Below are positions 24,631 through 35,124 of a DNA stretch of 64,000 nucleotides, piece by piece (positions within the stretch are counted from its first letter, which is position 1; each line of letters opens with the position of its first letter). The notes beneath the pieces were generated by a model. It made no database searches, was not told the DNA's origin, and saw nothing but the letters and a program-made list of their open reading frames with translations. The position numbers and the translations under genes are program-made. This DNA is from Streptosporangium sp040640155 (GTDB lineage Bacteria > Actinomycetota > Actinomycetes > Streptosporangiales > Streptosporangiaceae), in NCBI RefSeq assembly GCF_040640155.1, contig NZ_JBFABE010000011.1:1-64000 (forward strand). Direction: 5' to 3'.

Positions 24631-26066
24631 GGATGACATCGTCACAAACGACCGGAAGGACTGAGAACAAATTTCAGTCCCGGCAGTTCTGGCAGCTCAC
24701 CGTGATCTGCGGCACCCAGTTCCTGGTCGCCGTCGACTATTCGATCATCAACGTCGCCGCCCCGAGCATCCGCGAGGGCCTGGACTTCGGCTCCGGGGGC
24801 GACATCGCCTGGGTGCTGTCCGCCTACCCGCTCACCTTCTGCGGCTTCCTCCTCCTCGGGGGAAGGGTCGCCGATCTCTTCGGAAGGAAGCGCGTGTTCA
24901 TCTGGAGCCTGGTCGGCTTCGCCCTCGCCTCGCTCCTCGCGGGCCTGGCCTGGTCACCGGCCTCGCTCATCGCGGGCCGCGCCCTGCAGGGGGTCGCCGC
25001 CGCGTTCATCGCCCCGGCGGGCCTGGGGCTGCTCCAGGCGGCCATCCCCGAGGGGCCGCAACGCGAACGCGCCCTCGGCGTCTACGGGGCGGCGCTGTCG
25101 GCGGGGTTCGTCTCCGGCATGGTGCTCGGAGGTGTCCTCACCGAGTACGCCGGGTGGAGGTCCGTCTTCCTGATCAACGTGCCGATCGCCGTGATCGGCT
25201 GCCTGCTCGCGAGGATCCACCTCGACGAGAGCCGGGACACGGGCGCGTCCCGCAACCTCGACCTCGTCGGCGTCGCGCTGGCGACGACGGGCATGGTCGC
25301 CCTGGTGTTCGCCCTGACCGAAGGGGAGAAGTACGGCTGGACGTCGGCCCCGATCCTGCTCTCCGCCGGGATCGCGCTGCCGGCCGTCGCCCTGTTCGTC
25401 TGGGTGGAGTCCCGCAAGGCCGATGCCCTGGTGCCGATCTCCATCTTCCGCACGGCCGCCATCGGCGCGGCCAACCTGGTCACCGTCCTGCTGATCTGCT
25501 CCTACGGTGGGATGCTGTTCATCCTCACCCTCTACCTGCAGACACACCTCGGCCTGGGCGCGCTCGCGACCGGCCTGGCCTTCGCCCTCTCGGGCGCGAT
25601 CGCGGTCGTCACCGGGATCTACGCGGGAAAGCTCGTCGAGCGCTTCGGGCTGTACCGCGTCCTCCTCTGCGGAATCGTCATCGAGACGATCGGCATCGTG
25701 GTCATGGTGGGCCTGCCGGAGGGACACGGGCTCACCCTCGTCCTGATCGGCACCTCGGTGAACGCCTTCGGTCACATCCTCGCCCTGATCACGACGAGCA
25801 TCGCCGGCACGAACGGCGCCGACGAGGGGCGGCGGGCCACGGCCGGCGCGCTCATCAACGCCTCGCAGCAGCTCGGGCTGGCCGTGGGCGTGGGAGTCGT
25901 GACGTCGGTGGCCGCCCACTTCGCCGGAGACCTCGCCGGATCCGGCGCCCTGCTGGAGGGCTGGCGCTGGGCCCTGTGGTGCTCGGTCGGGTTCGCCGCC
26001 GTGGCGATCGTCGTGACCGTCCTCCTGCGCGGGCGTTTCAGGGGAGAGGCCGCGCAGGGCACGTGA
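24627..26066 (+). CDS. MFS drug exporter, DHA2-like (14 TM)
   Basis: A 479-residue proton-driven exporter of the inner membrane. It has the MFS signature LLGGRVADLFGRKRVF between helices 2 and 3, and the drug-antiporter motif C region GFVSGMVLGGVLTEYAGWRSVFLINVP in helix 5. Hydrophobic segments are enough for about 14 helices. The start ATG 24627 overlaps the aspartokinase stop (ATGA). As the last gene of the NRPS operon it most likely exports the product and gives self-protection. Confidence 0.92.
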   Translation: MRMTSSQTTGRTENKFQSRQFWQLTVICGTQFLVAVDYSIINVAAPSIREGLDFGSGGDIAWVLSAYPLTFCGFLLLGGRVADLFGRKRVFIWSLVGFALASLLAGLAWSPASLIAGRALQGVAAAFIAPAGLGLLQAAIPEGPQRERALGVYGAALSAGFVSGMVLGGVLTEYAGWRSVFLINVPIAVIGCLLARIHLDESRDTGASRNLDLVGVALATTGMVALVFALTEGEKYGWTSAPILLSAGIALPAVALFVWVESRKADALVPISIFRTAAIGAANLVTVLLICSYGGMLFILTLYLQTHLGLGALATGLAFALSGAIAVVTGIYAGKLVERFGLYRVLLCGIVIETIGIVVMVGLPEGHGLTLVLIGTSVNAFGHILALITTSIAGTNGADEGRRATAGALINASQQLGLAVGVGVVTSVAAHFAGDLAGSGALLEGWRWALWCSVGFAAVAIVVTVLLRGRFRGEAAQGT

Positions 26067-26120
26067 CCGCCGCCCCGCGCGGTGGCCCCACGCCACGCCG
26101 GCGATCGCCCGGCCCGGACC

Positions 26121-26198
26121 GCGCGGTGATCCGCCCCGTCCGGGCCGCGCGGTGATCCACGCGGCCGGGGTCGCGCGGTGATCCGCTCGTCCCGGGCC
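26121..26198. repeat. Three 26-bp iterons before the CGNR regulator
   Basis: The 12-mer gcgcggtgatcc recurs exactly at 26121, 26147 and 26173, a period of 26 bases, with partly conserved filler (cgggcc) and a decayed fourth unit after 26199. The array ends about 50 bases before the regulator start. Spacing of 26 bases is 2.5 helical turns. Confidence 0.75.
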
Positions 26199-26249
26199 GT
26201 GCGGCGGGCCGGCTCCGGCCAACGGCTCAAACCATATAGACTCAGTACA

Positions 26250-26849
26250 ATGGTTACTTTGACCTCCCGTGTCCGGCCGCCCTGGATGGACGCCCACTTC
26301 ATCGGCGGTCATCCGGTCCTGGACCTCGTGAACACCGTCTTCGACCGCGCGCTCCCGGCCGAGGACGCCGATCTGCTGAGCACCCCCGCGGACGTCCTGA
26401 CCTGGTGCGCGTCCGCCGGGCTGTTCGAGGAGCCGCCCTCCTTGACGGAGGCGTCCGCGGACGGCCTCGTACCGGAGGTCCGGGCCGTCCGCGAGCAGGC
26501 GTGGGCCGTGTTCGGAGCGATCACCGGCGGCGAGGCGGTGCCGGCCGCGCCCTTCGGGGCGCTCCTGCAGCGGGCCGGGAAGGGGATGCGGGCCGGGCGG
26601 GTCCGGCAGATGAATCCCGCGCTCGACCGCTACACCGCCGACTGGGCGGCGCCCGGGGCGATTCCCGCGGCACTGTCGTTGCTGGTGGTCCAGGCGGTGT
26701 TCACCCTGCCGCACGACCGGGTCAGGGCCTGCGGGCGATGCGGCTGGTTGTTCCTGGACTCCTCGCGGGGCGGGCGCCGCCGCTGGTGCAGCATGAGCGT
26801 CTGCGGGAACCGCGAGAAGGCGCGCCGCCACCGCCAGGCGTACAACTGA
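26250..26849 (+). CDS. CGNR zinc-finger / ABATE-domain regulator
   Basis: A 199-residue putative transcription regulator. The N-terminal ABATE-like domain reads HFIGGHPVLDLVNTVFDR. The C-terminal zinc finger has CGRCGWLFLD, then RRWCSMSVCGNREKARRHR, with four cysteines and the name-giving CGNR. ATG 26250 is chosen because the family starts about 15 residues before this domain. The box TATAGA (26235-26240) ends nine bases before the ATG with no ribosome-binding site between, which fits a leaderless mRNA. Function and target are unknown; it may control the exporter operon on its left or itself. Confidence 0.85.
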   Translation: MVTLTSRVRPPWMDAHFIGGHPVLDLVNTVFDRALPAEDADLLSTPADVLTWCASAGLFEEPPSLTEASADGLVPEVRAVREQAWAVFGAITGGEAVPAAPFGALLQRAGKGMRAGRVRQMNPALDRYTADWAAPGAIPAALSLLVVQAVFTLPHDRVRACGRCGWLFLDSSRGGRRRWCSMSVCGNREKARRHRQAYN

Positions 26850-27061
26850 GCCGGTGAGGACGGCCGGGCAGGCCGCGCCCGGCGGCCGGTTCCGCCGCTC
26901 GGTCACGCCGTCGGCGACCTCGCCGGCGACGGTGGAGTGATCCGCCTGCCCCCTCGGCCCCCATCGGCGGCGTCCTGCCGATCGGGACTCGCACCGGAAA
27001 CCACTGGTTCCCCGAAGGCATCTCCGGCCGGTACCGATCCACTCCTGTGTCGTGCGGGGTC

Positions 27062-27553
27062 CTAACGCAGCAGGGGGAGCCGGCCGGTGAGGCGTTCCAC
27101 GGTCGCCCGGGGGCCCAGCAGGCCGACCGCGTAGTAGGTGAGATCCGCGCCGCCGGTACGGGCCAGCCCGGCCAGGTACTCGTCGTAGACGTTGGTCCGC
27201 TGCGCGATGGCCGCCATGTCGGTGACGAAGAGCTCCGCCTCCTCGGCCGCGTCGTCGCGGATCCTGCGGATCTCCCCGGCGGGGGCGGCCAGCACCGTGC
27301 ACCCGATCCACGGCAGGCCGGCGTGGGCGCGGCCCGAGGCGTCACCGCCGTCCGGGCCCAGGATCGCCGGCACGGCCCGTCCGGTGGACGCGGCCAGGCA
27401 GGCGGCGGCGTTGGCCTGCAGGCCACGCGGCAGATCCTGGTCGATCACGATGACCCACTTCACCGGAAGCCTCCGGGTGGGCAGGTCGGTCCGGCGTTCG
27501 AGATCGCCGGCCCAGCCGGCCGGAGCGGTCGTCCCCACACTCATCCTCGTCAT
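27062..27553 (-). CDS. DUF2000-like protein
   Basis: A 163-residue cytoplasmic protein resembling the DUF2000 family. KWVIVIDQDLPRGLQANAAACLAAS near the start, PAILGPDGGD, and FVTDMAAIAQRTNVYDEYLAGL are the best landmarks. Function is unknown; the fold is thought to be peptidyl-tRNA-hydrolase-like. ATG 27553 has GGAGAG close upstream; an ATG three codons later is possible. It is divergent from an Lrp regulator across 106 bases, a recurrent pairing, so the regulator probably controls it. Confidence 0.75.
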   Translation of the reverse strand: MTRMSVGTTAPAGWAGDLERRTDLPTRRLPVKWVIVIDQDLPRGLQANAAACLAASTGRAVPAILGPDGGDASGRAHAGLPWIGCTVLAAPAGEIRRIRDDAAEEAELFVTDMAAIAQRTNVYDEYLAGLARTGGADLTYYAVGLLGPRATVERLTGRLPLLR

Positions 27554-27618
27554 CCTCTCTCCGAACTTCTGAGAGGACAGTCGCAGCTCTTCCGTACCTC
27601 TCACAACTCGATCGAGGT

Positions 27619-27641
27619 CATTCCGAATTAAGTTCAGGAAT
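27619..27641. promoter_or_regulatory. AT-rich inverted repeat in the Lrp/DUF2000 divergent promoter
   Basis: ATTCC and GGAAT flank gaattaagttca inside an unusually AT-rich stretch between the two divergent genes. Lrp-type proteins favour such sites, so it may be the regulator's operator. Confidence 0.4.
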
Positions 27642-27659
27642 TTCTGGGAAGATGGGCTC

Positions 27660-28190
27660 GTGGACGAATGTGACACGGCCATTCTGGCCGAGCTGCAGCG
27701 CGACGGCCGTCAGACCAACCGCGAGCTGGCCGAGCGGATCGGCATCGCGCCCTCGACCTGCCTGGAGCGGGTCCGGTCGCTGCGGGCCAGGGGGGTGATC
27801 GAGGGTTTCCACGCCGAGGTCGACCTCGCCGCCATCGGCCGGCCGGTCCAGGCTCTGATCAACGTCCGGCTGCACCCCAAGGTCCGCGAGGCGGTGGAGG
27901 CCTTCCGCGACCACGTCACCGCGCTTCCGGAGACCCTCGCGGTCTTCGTGGTCTCCGGCGGCGACGACTTCATCGTCCAGGTGGCCGTGCGCGACACCGG
28001 GCACCTGCGCGACTTCGTCCTCGACCACGTCTCCCGGCACCGCAACATCGCCGACGTGCGCACCTCGCTGGTCTACGACCACATCCGCAAGACCTCGGTC
28101 GAGGTGTTCCCCCCGGGGCGGCCGAGCCCGCCGAGGACGACCCGCCCCGCCCCGGGTCCCCGCCCGCCTGACGACGGGCGGGGACGGTGA
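27660..28190 (+). CDS. Lrp/AsnC-family transcriptional regulator
   Basis: 176 residues from GTG 27660. The helix-turn-helix is CDTAILAELQRDGRQTNRELA then RIGIAPSTCLERVRSLR; the ligand-sensing RAM domain follows, ending SLVYDHIRKTSVEVF. A proline-rich tail of about 25 residues (PPGRPSPPRTTRPAPGPRPP) extends beyond the normal family end and may be unstructured. Divergent from the DUF2000-like gene, which it probably regulates. Ligand unknown. Confidence 0.92.
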   Translation: MDECDTAILAELQRDGRQTNRELAERIGIAPSTCLERVRSLRARGVIEGFHAEVDLAAIGRPVQALINVRLHPKVREAVEAFRDHVTALPETLAVFVVSGGDDFIVQVAVRDTGHLRDFVLDHVSRHRNIADVRTSLVYDHIRKTSVEVFPPGRPSPPRTTRPAPGPRPPDDGRGR

Positions 28191-28201
28191 GGCCGGGTGG
28201 C

Positions 28202-28252
28202 GCCGGTCGGGCGGTGAGACCGGCCGGGGACGGCGGGCGGTGAGGCCCGCCG
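28202..28252. terminator. Tandem hairpins between convergent genes
   Basis: Two stem-loops in a row: gccggtc (28202-28208) with 28218-28224, and cggcgggc (28231-28238) with 28245-28252, the latter with a six-base loop. They sit between the Lrp regulator and the cupin gene and suit termination in both directions. Confidence 0.6.
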
Positions 28253-28258
28253 GCGACG

Positions 28259-28615
28259 TCAGACGGTGATGTTGACGACGCTGGTGAGGATGACCACGGA
28301 GTCCTCGTCGGCCTCCAGCGAGTGCCGTCGCTGCGGGATCGGGGCGGCCTGCCCCGCGCCGAGCGCGGTCCCCTGACCGGCCTCCCGGCCGGAGCCGTCG
28401 GCCGGCACGCCGTCGACGAGCCGCACCCGTCCCGACAGGACGTGCAGGCTCGCGGCCGGCGGGGCGTCGTGCTCGCCGAGGGCGGTGCCCGCGGTCAGCG
28501 CGATGACCGCCTGACGGAGCGTGCCCTCGTCGAGGTAGGTGTGGGCGCTACGGCCGTGCGCGCTCTGCCGTGCCAGGGAGAGGTGCTCCTCGGCGAGAGC
28601 CGTTACGTCGATCAT
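28259..28615 (-). CDS. Small cupin-like protein
   Basis: A 118-residue protein with a single predicted cupin barrel: LTAGTALGEHDAPPAASLHVLSGRVRLV corresponds to the first cupin motif, and GAGQAAPIPQRRHSLEADEDSVVILTS to the second. GGAGGAG precedes ATG 28615. The metal-binding histidines are partly kept (HDAP, RRHS), so it may be a sensor or a non-catalytic cupin. It is not clearly tied to any neighbour. Confidence 0.65.
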   Translation of the reverse strand: MIDVTALAEEHLSLARQSAHGRSAHTYLDEGTLRQAVIALTAGTALGEHDAPPAASLHVLSGRVRLVDGVPADGSGREAGQGTALGAGQAAPIPQRRHSLEADEDSVVILTSVVNITV

Positions 28616-28681
28616 GTGGTCTCCTCCCGGTCGTTCTGCCGTCCCCCGGGACGGCGGGGCGCAGAATCGTATGTGGACGAC

Positions 28682-29302
28682 TCAGCGGTCCCGCGAGGCG
28701 GGGGGCCGCTCGTCGAAGCGGATCGCCCGGAGCATATCCGCATCCGGGCGGCCCAGGACGGTCACACCGGCCGCCGGCGGGACCGCGCCGTCGCGGGCCT
28801 GGTCCATGAGCACCCGCCAGCGGCGGCAGTGCCGGGCGAAGGTCGCGTCCGTGACGACCCGGCCACGGGCGAGCTGCCCCGCCCTGGCCGTCGCCGGATC
28901 CACGTCGAGCAGGATCAGGTGGACCTCGCCGCCGACCCTGCGGGCCAGCCAGGCGAAGCCGTACAGGATGTGCGGCCAGGTGCCGCGGGTGTGCGCCACG
29001 ACGCCGTGCCCGCCGAGCAGGGCGCGGGCGATCCGCACCACGTGGGTGGTGTGCACGATCGGGACGCGGGCCCTGGGGGGGAGCGGGCCCAGGTAGCGGT
29101 CCCACCACTTGCGTGACTGGCGCGAGTCGATGACCCGGGCCTCACCCGCCCGCACCGGCTCGCTCTCGTCGCCGCTGAGCCCGTACAGCCGGTCGAGCAG
29201 GGTGCTCTTGCCCGCCCCCGGGATGCCCGCGAGGAGCACCAGCGACCCCGCCGGGTAGTGCAGCTCCCCGTCCGGGGGCCGGCCTGCCGGTGTGGTGGCC
29301 AT
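28682..29302 (-). CDS. P-loop ATPase / kinase-like protein
   Basis: 206 residues. Walker A is GIPGAGKST near residue 25 after a strand LVLLAGI. The rest (WWDRYLGPLPPRARVPIVHTTHVVR, LLGGHGVVAHTRG, VHLILLDVDPATARAGQLARGR) resembles small AAA or zeta-like kinases that act on nucleotides or small molecules. ATG 29302 has GAGG eight bases upstream; the frame is open further 5' but without family resemblance. No partner antitoxin was seen. Substrate unknown. Confidence 0.7.
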   Translation of the reverse strand: MATTPAGRPPDGELHYPAGSLVLLAGIPGAGKSTLLDRLYGLSGDESEPVRAGEARVIDSRQSRKWWDRYLGPLPPRARVPIVHTTHVVRIARALLGGHGVVAHTRGTWPHILYGFAWLARRVGGEVHLILLDVDPATARAGQLARGRVVTDATFARHCRRWRVLMDQARDGAVPPAAGVTVLGRPDADMLRAIRFDERPPASRDR

Positions 29303-29774
29303 CACGTGCACCTCACGGAGATGGGGAGTTTCGCTCGTCACGCTTCGGGCGCCCTTCCAGTGGCGGACACGGACACGCCGCGGGGAGACGCGGCGCCGGG
29401 CCGGGGGAAGCACCGGGCAGGCGGCGCCCGGAAGCGGGGAGGGACGGTCGGCGGTCATGCTCGCACCTCGAATGCGCTCGTCATCCGAGGTCTCCTTCAC
29501 CCGCATCGTCGCGGGCGACCGTCCGGGGACGTTGTAGAACGTCCGTACTGACCGGGCCGATTCTTGGGAAGTACTCCCCTCGCTGGTTCAAGGTTAAAGG
29601 AAACCAGGCACCGGCGTGGTCATCGAGGGCTTCGGGCCCGGAAACGCGCCGCGGCGCCGGCACCCCGCCGAGGGGCCCGCGGACCGGCCCTGGGGCCGGG
29701 TCTCGCGGATCCGTGGTGCGGGGGTGCCGGCGCCGCCGGGCAGGTATCGGGCGCTCGCGCCCGTCCGCGGTCGG
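29303..29774. other. Noncoding spacer
   Basis: 472 bases upstream of the P-loop ATPase gene and downstream of the secreted beta-propeller gene. I see no gene or repeat that I can support. A somewhat less GC-rich patch around 29560-29620 (tacgtcctc-poor, with ggttaaaggaa) is the likeliest promoter area. Confidence 0.4.
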
Positions 29775-31085
29775 TCAGTAGCCGTACCCGGAACCGCCGG
29801 AGTCACCGCGACCACCCGAGTTGTTCGAACCACCGGAGGTGTTGGAGTTGCCGGAGTTGTGGGAGCTCGGGTGCGAGGACGCCGGCGACGGCGAGGCGTT
29901 GGGCGGGGACGAGGAGCCACCGGCGCCGGCGGGCCTGATCAGGCCGAGCAGGCCGTGCGTGCCGCCGTCGCTGCCCGCGCTGAACCAGAGCGCGTTCGTG
30001 CCGCCGACGGCCGCGGTGCCCGGCTCCAGGTCCCACAGGCCGCCCAGCGTGACGGGCCTGCCGTCGGCGGAGCGCAGCGGGCCGAGCGGGCGGCCGTTGC
30101 GCGGGTCGTAGGCGTTGATCCGGCCGTCGCCGAAGTTGCCCACGAGCAGCGCCCCGGAGTGGGCGCCGAAGCCCTTCGGGGCCAGCGTCATCGCCCAGGG
30201 CGCGTTGAGGGCCCCGCGCGCGGCGAAACGGCCGACGAACCGGCCCGAGCCGTTGAACTGGCTGACGAACCCCTTGCCCCGCCCGGCCACCGACTTGCCG
30301 GTCCCTGGGTCGCGCTTGGCGTACGCCACGAGGATCGAACGGCCCACGACCTCCACGTTGAACGGGGCGTAGTCCTCGGGAAGTCCGGGGTCGCGGAACG
30401 CGTCGCGGCCCATCGGGATCCGGTCGAAGTCGCCGTCGAAGACGTGCACCCGGTCGCCGGCGAAGTCGGCGGCCAGCAGCATCGCTCCCCGGTCGGTCCG
30501 GGCCAGGGCCAGCCCCTTGAAGTCGGCGCCCTTGACGAACGCGCCGATGATCGCGTCGTCGGGGTCGGCCTCGGCGTTCCAGCCGGTGATCGCGCCGCTG
30601 GGGCTGGCGAAGATGAAGGTCGCCGGTCCCGAGCCGCCCGGGCCCTTGACGACGAACTCCTCGCCCGTGTTGACGACCTGTCCGGTGGGCCTGCCACCGG
30701 GGACGCGGACCCGGGTCTTCTCCTGCCTCACGCCGCCGGCGCCGCCGGAGTAGACGGTGGCCAGCCCGGTGCCGGTGGCCGAGACCCACAGGGTCTTGCC
30801 CATCGCCAGGCCCCACGGGTTGACCAGGGTGGCGTCGGTGATCGCGGCCCGTCCGCCGACGTCCGAGACGAGGTTGGTGACGGAGAAACGGCTCCGCGTG
30901 AGCGCCGCGCCGACCTCCGTCCGGCCGGTTCCGGCCGTGGCCCGCCCCGCGTCGGCCTTCGCCGCGCCGGCCTTGGCCGGTGTCTGTCTCGCTCCGTCCT
31001 GCGCCTGCCCTGCCCCGGCCGACGCCGTACCGGCGACGCCCATGACCAGGACCGTGGCGCAGATCGTGACGATGCGTACTCGCAT
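29775..31085 (-). CDS. Secreted TIGR03118-like beta-propeller protein
   Basis: 436 residues, exported. An N-terminal signal peptide begins MRVRIVTICATVLVMGVAG with an Ala-rich cleavage region. The body carries NHL-like propeller repeats: LVNPWGLAMGKTLWVSATGTG, ITGWNAEADPDDAI, GNFGDGRINAYDPRNGRPLG, ALWFSAGSDGGTHGLLGLI, as in the TIGR03118 family of unknown function. The last 45 residues are a Ser/Asn/Gly linker ending GGSGYGY, unusual for the family. ATG 31085 is preceded by AGGAG at seven bases. Likely extracellular; ligand unknown. Confidence 0.82.
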   Translation of the reverse strand: MRVRIVTICATVLVMGVAGTASAGAGQAQDGARQTPAKAGAAKADAGRATAGTGRTEVGAALTRSRFSVTNLVSDVGGRAAITDATLVNPWGLAMGKTLWVSATGTGLATVYSGGAGGVRQEKTRVRVPGGRPTGQVVNTGEEFVVKGPGGSGPATFIFASPSGAITGWNAEADPDDAIIGAFVKGADFKGLALARTDRGAMLLAADFAGDRVHVFDGDFDRIPMGRDAFRDPGLPEDYAPFNVEVVGRSILVAYAKRDPGTGKSVAGRGKGFVSQFNGSGRFVGRFAARGALNAPWAMTLAPKGFGAHSGALLVGNFGDGRINAYDPRNGRPLGPLRSADGRPVTLGGLWDLEPGTAAVGGTNALWFSAGSDGGTHGLLGLIRPAGAGGSSSPPNASPSPASSHPSSHNSGNSNTSGGSNNSGGRGDSGGSGYGY

Positions 31086-31435
31086 GCATGGCTCCTCTGT
31101 GAGGGAGTGCCTTTCGCCGCGAGATACGCGCGGGGCCCGCGCCGGGTTCAGCCCGCCCGGCGGCGGCGGTGAACGCCGGGGGCCGTGAGGGGCCGGCGGG
31201 GAGCCGCGGAGGGCGGGAGGCATGGGAGCCGCGGGGGGAAGGAGGGCGGCCCGCGACCGCCGGGTGGGGCGGCCGCGGGCCGGATCCATGAGCTGCTCAC
31301 CGGGTCACGGTGACTCATGGCCGCGAGCGGGCCAAGGGAGGACAGGCACGCCCACGGGGACCGTGGTCCGGCACGGGGTCCGGGGTGGGAACGGGGTCCG
31401 GGGTGGGAACGGAGGAGGGAAGGGCGGGGGAGCGG
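31086..31435. other. Noncoding spacer with short repeats
   Basis: 350 bases upstream of the secreted protein and downstream of eda. No gene seen. Near 31375-31415 the unit ggggtccggggtgggaac occurs twice in tandem. The left part should hold the promoter of the secreted protein. Confidence 0.45.
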
Positions 31436-32047
31436 CTAGCGCAGGGCGGCGGCCTCGGCGGCCAGCTTCTCGACGCGGGCGTAGTCGCCCGAGGCGAGCG
31501 CGTCGGCCGGGGTGAGCCAGGTCCCCCCGACGCAGCCGACGTTCGCCAGCGCCAGGTAGGCGGAGGCGGTGTCGGGCCTGATGCCGCCCGTCGGGCAGAA
31601 CCTGATGTGCGGCAGCGGCCCGCCGAGCGCCTTGAGGTACGGCAGGCCGCCGGCCGCCTCGGCGGGGAAGAACTTCATCTCGCTCACCCCCCGGTCGGCC
31701 AGCGCCATGGCCTCGGAGGCGGTCGCCACGCCCGGCAGGAACGGCACCCCGCAGGACTCCATGGCGTCGACCAGGCCGGGGGTGGTCCCCGGGCTGACCA
31801 GGAAGCGGGAACCGGCCGACACGGCGGCGGCCACGTCGGCCGCGGTGCGGATCGTGCCCGCGCCGATCACCGCGTCGGGGACCTCGGCGGCGATGCGCCC
31901 GATCGCCTCCAGCGCCGCGTCGGTGCGCAGGGTGACCTCGATGACCGGCAGGCCGCCCGCCACCAGGGCACGGGCCAGGGGGACCGCGGTCTCCACGTCG
32001 TCGATGACGACGACCGGGACGACGGGGGCGATGTCGAGCAGGCTCAT
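31436..32047 (-). CDS. eda: KDPG aldolase
   Basis: Splits 2-keto-3-deoxy-6-phosphogluconate to pyruvate and glyceraldehyde-3-phosphate, the last Entner-Doudoroff step. 203 residues. The catalytic Glu is in VIEVTLRT, a phosphate-site segment is FLVSPGT, and the Schiff-base lysine is in EMKFFPAEAAGG; FCPTGGI completes the active site. ATG 32047 overlaps the glk stop by four bases. Third gene of the edd-glk-eda operon. Confidence 0.95.
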   Translation of the reverse strand: MSLLDIAPVVPVVVIDDVETAVPLARALVAGGLPVIEVTLRTDAALEAIGRIAAEVPDAVIGAGTIRTAADVAAAVSAGSRFLVSPGTTPGLVDAMESCGVPFLPGVATASEAMALADRGVSEMKFFPAEAAGGLPYLKALGGPLPHIRFCPTGGIRPDTASAYLALANVGCVGGTWLTPADALASGDYARVEKLAAEAAALR

Positions 32048-32996
32048 GCGTACTCCATGTCTGACAGGCGTTGGTCCAGCCACGCCGCCGCGCCGGCCAG
32101 GGCGGGCTGGGGGGCCACGATCAGCGTCGTGGCGATGCCGGAGAGGTAGTCGTTCAGGGTGGGGGTCGCCTCGAACCGGCGGCGGAAGTCGCTGGAGCGG
32201 ACCCGGTCCACGATACGCGGCAGCACCCCGCCGCCCAGGTAGACGCCGCCCCTGGCGCCCAGGGTCAGGGCGACGTTCCCGGCGAAGGTGCCGAGCATCG
32301 CGCAGAAGACCTCGACGGTCTCGGCGCAGAGCGAGTCGTCCGTCCGGGCGACGATCTCGGCGGCCGTCAGCCGGGGCGCGCCCGTCCCGCGCACCAGCGC
32401 CAGCCCCCGGTGCAGCCGGGACAGGCCGGGGCCGGACAGCAGGTGCTCGGCGACCACGTGCTCCAGGCCGTCCGCGCGCAGGGCACGGACGATCTCGTGG
32501 TCGCGCTCGTCCAGGACCGGCGCGCTGACGTGCCCGCCCTCCCCGGGGATCGGCACCCAGCCTCCGGCCGAGGGCACCAGGCCGCCCACGCCGAGCCCCG
32601 TCCCGGGCCCGAGCACCGCCTTGACGCCGTCGCCGGGTTCCGGGCCGCCCAGGCCGGCCAGGTCCTCGCCGCCCAGGTACGGCAGGGACGCGGCCAGGGC
32701 CTCGAAGTCGTTGAGCAGCCAGGCGTGGGGGATGCCCAGGTCACGCACCGACCCCGTCCATCCGGCGTTGGTGAGCCGGTAACGGTCTCCCTCCACGGGC
32801 CCCGCGATCGCGACGCACGCGGCTCCCGGCCGAACTCCGCCCGCATGATCTGCGATATAGGCGGCTACGGCTCCGGGTAGGCCGTCGTGTTCCGCGCCCG
32901 CGAGCACGGCCACCGCCTCGGGCCGGCCACCGGGTTCGGTGATCAGCCCGAAGCGGGCGTTGGTGCCGCCGATGTCGGCGACGAGCCAGGGGAGGG

Positions 32997-33000
<4 letters not shown>
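32044..33000 (-). CDS. glk: Glucokinase (hexokinase-fold Glk)
   Basis: Phosphorylates glucose with ATP, feeding the Entner-Doudoroff route. 318 residues. It has the ATP motif VADIGGTNARFGL at the N-terminus, LLNDFEALA (catalytic Asp), GPGTGLGVGGLV, IPGEGGH and LGARGGVYLGGGV. This is the Glk type rather than the ROK glucokinase usual in actinobacteria. Overlaps of four bases link it to both neighbours, so edd, glk and eda are co-translated. Confidence 0.94.
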
Positions 33001-34895
<1,895 letters not shown>

Positions 34896-34922
34896 CCGGT
34901 GTCCTCCGTCGCGGTCGTGATG

Positions 34923-34979
34923 GAGGTCACCTGTGCCGCCGAAGACGATCAGGTCTGCGGGTCGCGGGGTCTCGGACAT
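34923..34979 (-). pseudogene. Probable 5' remnant of zwf (glucose-6-phosphate dehydrogenase)
   Basis: The 19 codons from ATG 34979 read MSETPRPADLIVFGGTGDL, matching the very start of Zwf proteins, where (D)L(V/I)IFGxTGDL is the NADP-binding turn. Right after it the sequence passes into the leader and ribosome-binding site of edd, so roughly 1.4 kb of coding sequence would be missing. Zwf next to edd is a common operon order. An internal deletion that kept the promoter and start is the simplest reading; a genuine short leader peptide is the alternative. Confidence 0.6.
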
Positions 34980-35124
34980 GGGGACGCTCTCCACGGTGAT
35001 CTACCGGAATCTGGATAGATCGGACAGTAGCCAGACCTTGCGCTCTCCGCAAGCGGAGTTTTGTAATTCGAGATAAGAAAGTACGAAGGTTTCATTTACT
35101 AAGTGGGTGTGATTCACTTGGCCG
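34980..35124. promoter_or_regulatory. Divergent promoter region, Entner-Doudoroff operon / ROK regulator
   Basis: 145 bases, AT-richer than the surroundings in 35050-35110 (gtaattcgagataagaaagtac and tttcatttactaagtg). It should hold promoters for both directions and the site bound by the ROK protein. No perfect palindrome was found. Confidence 0.5.
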
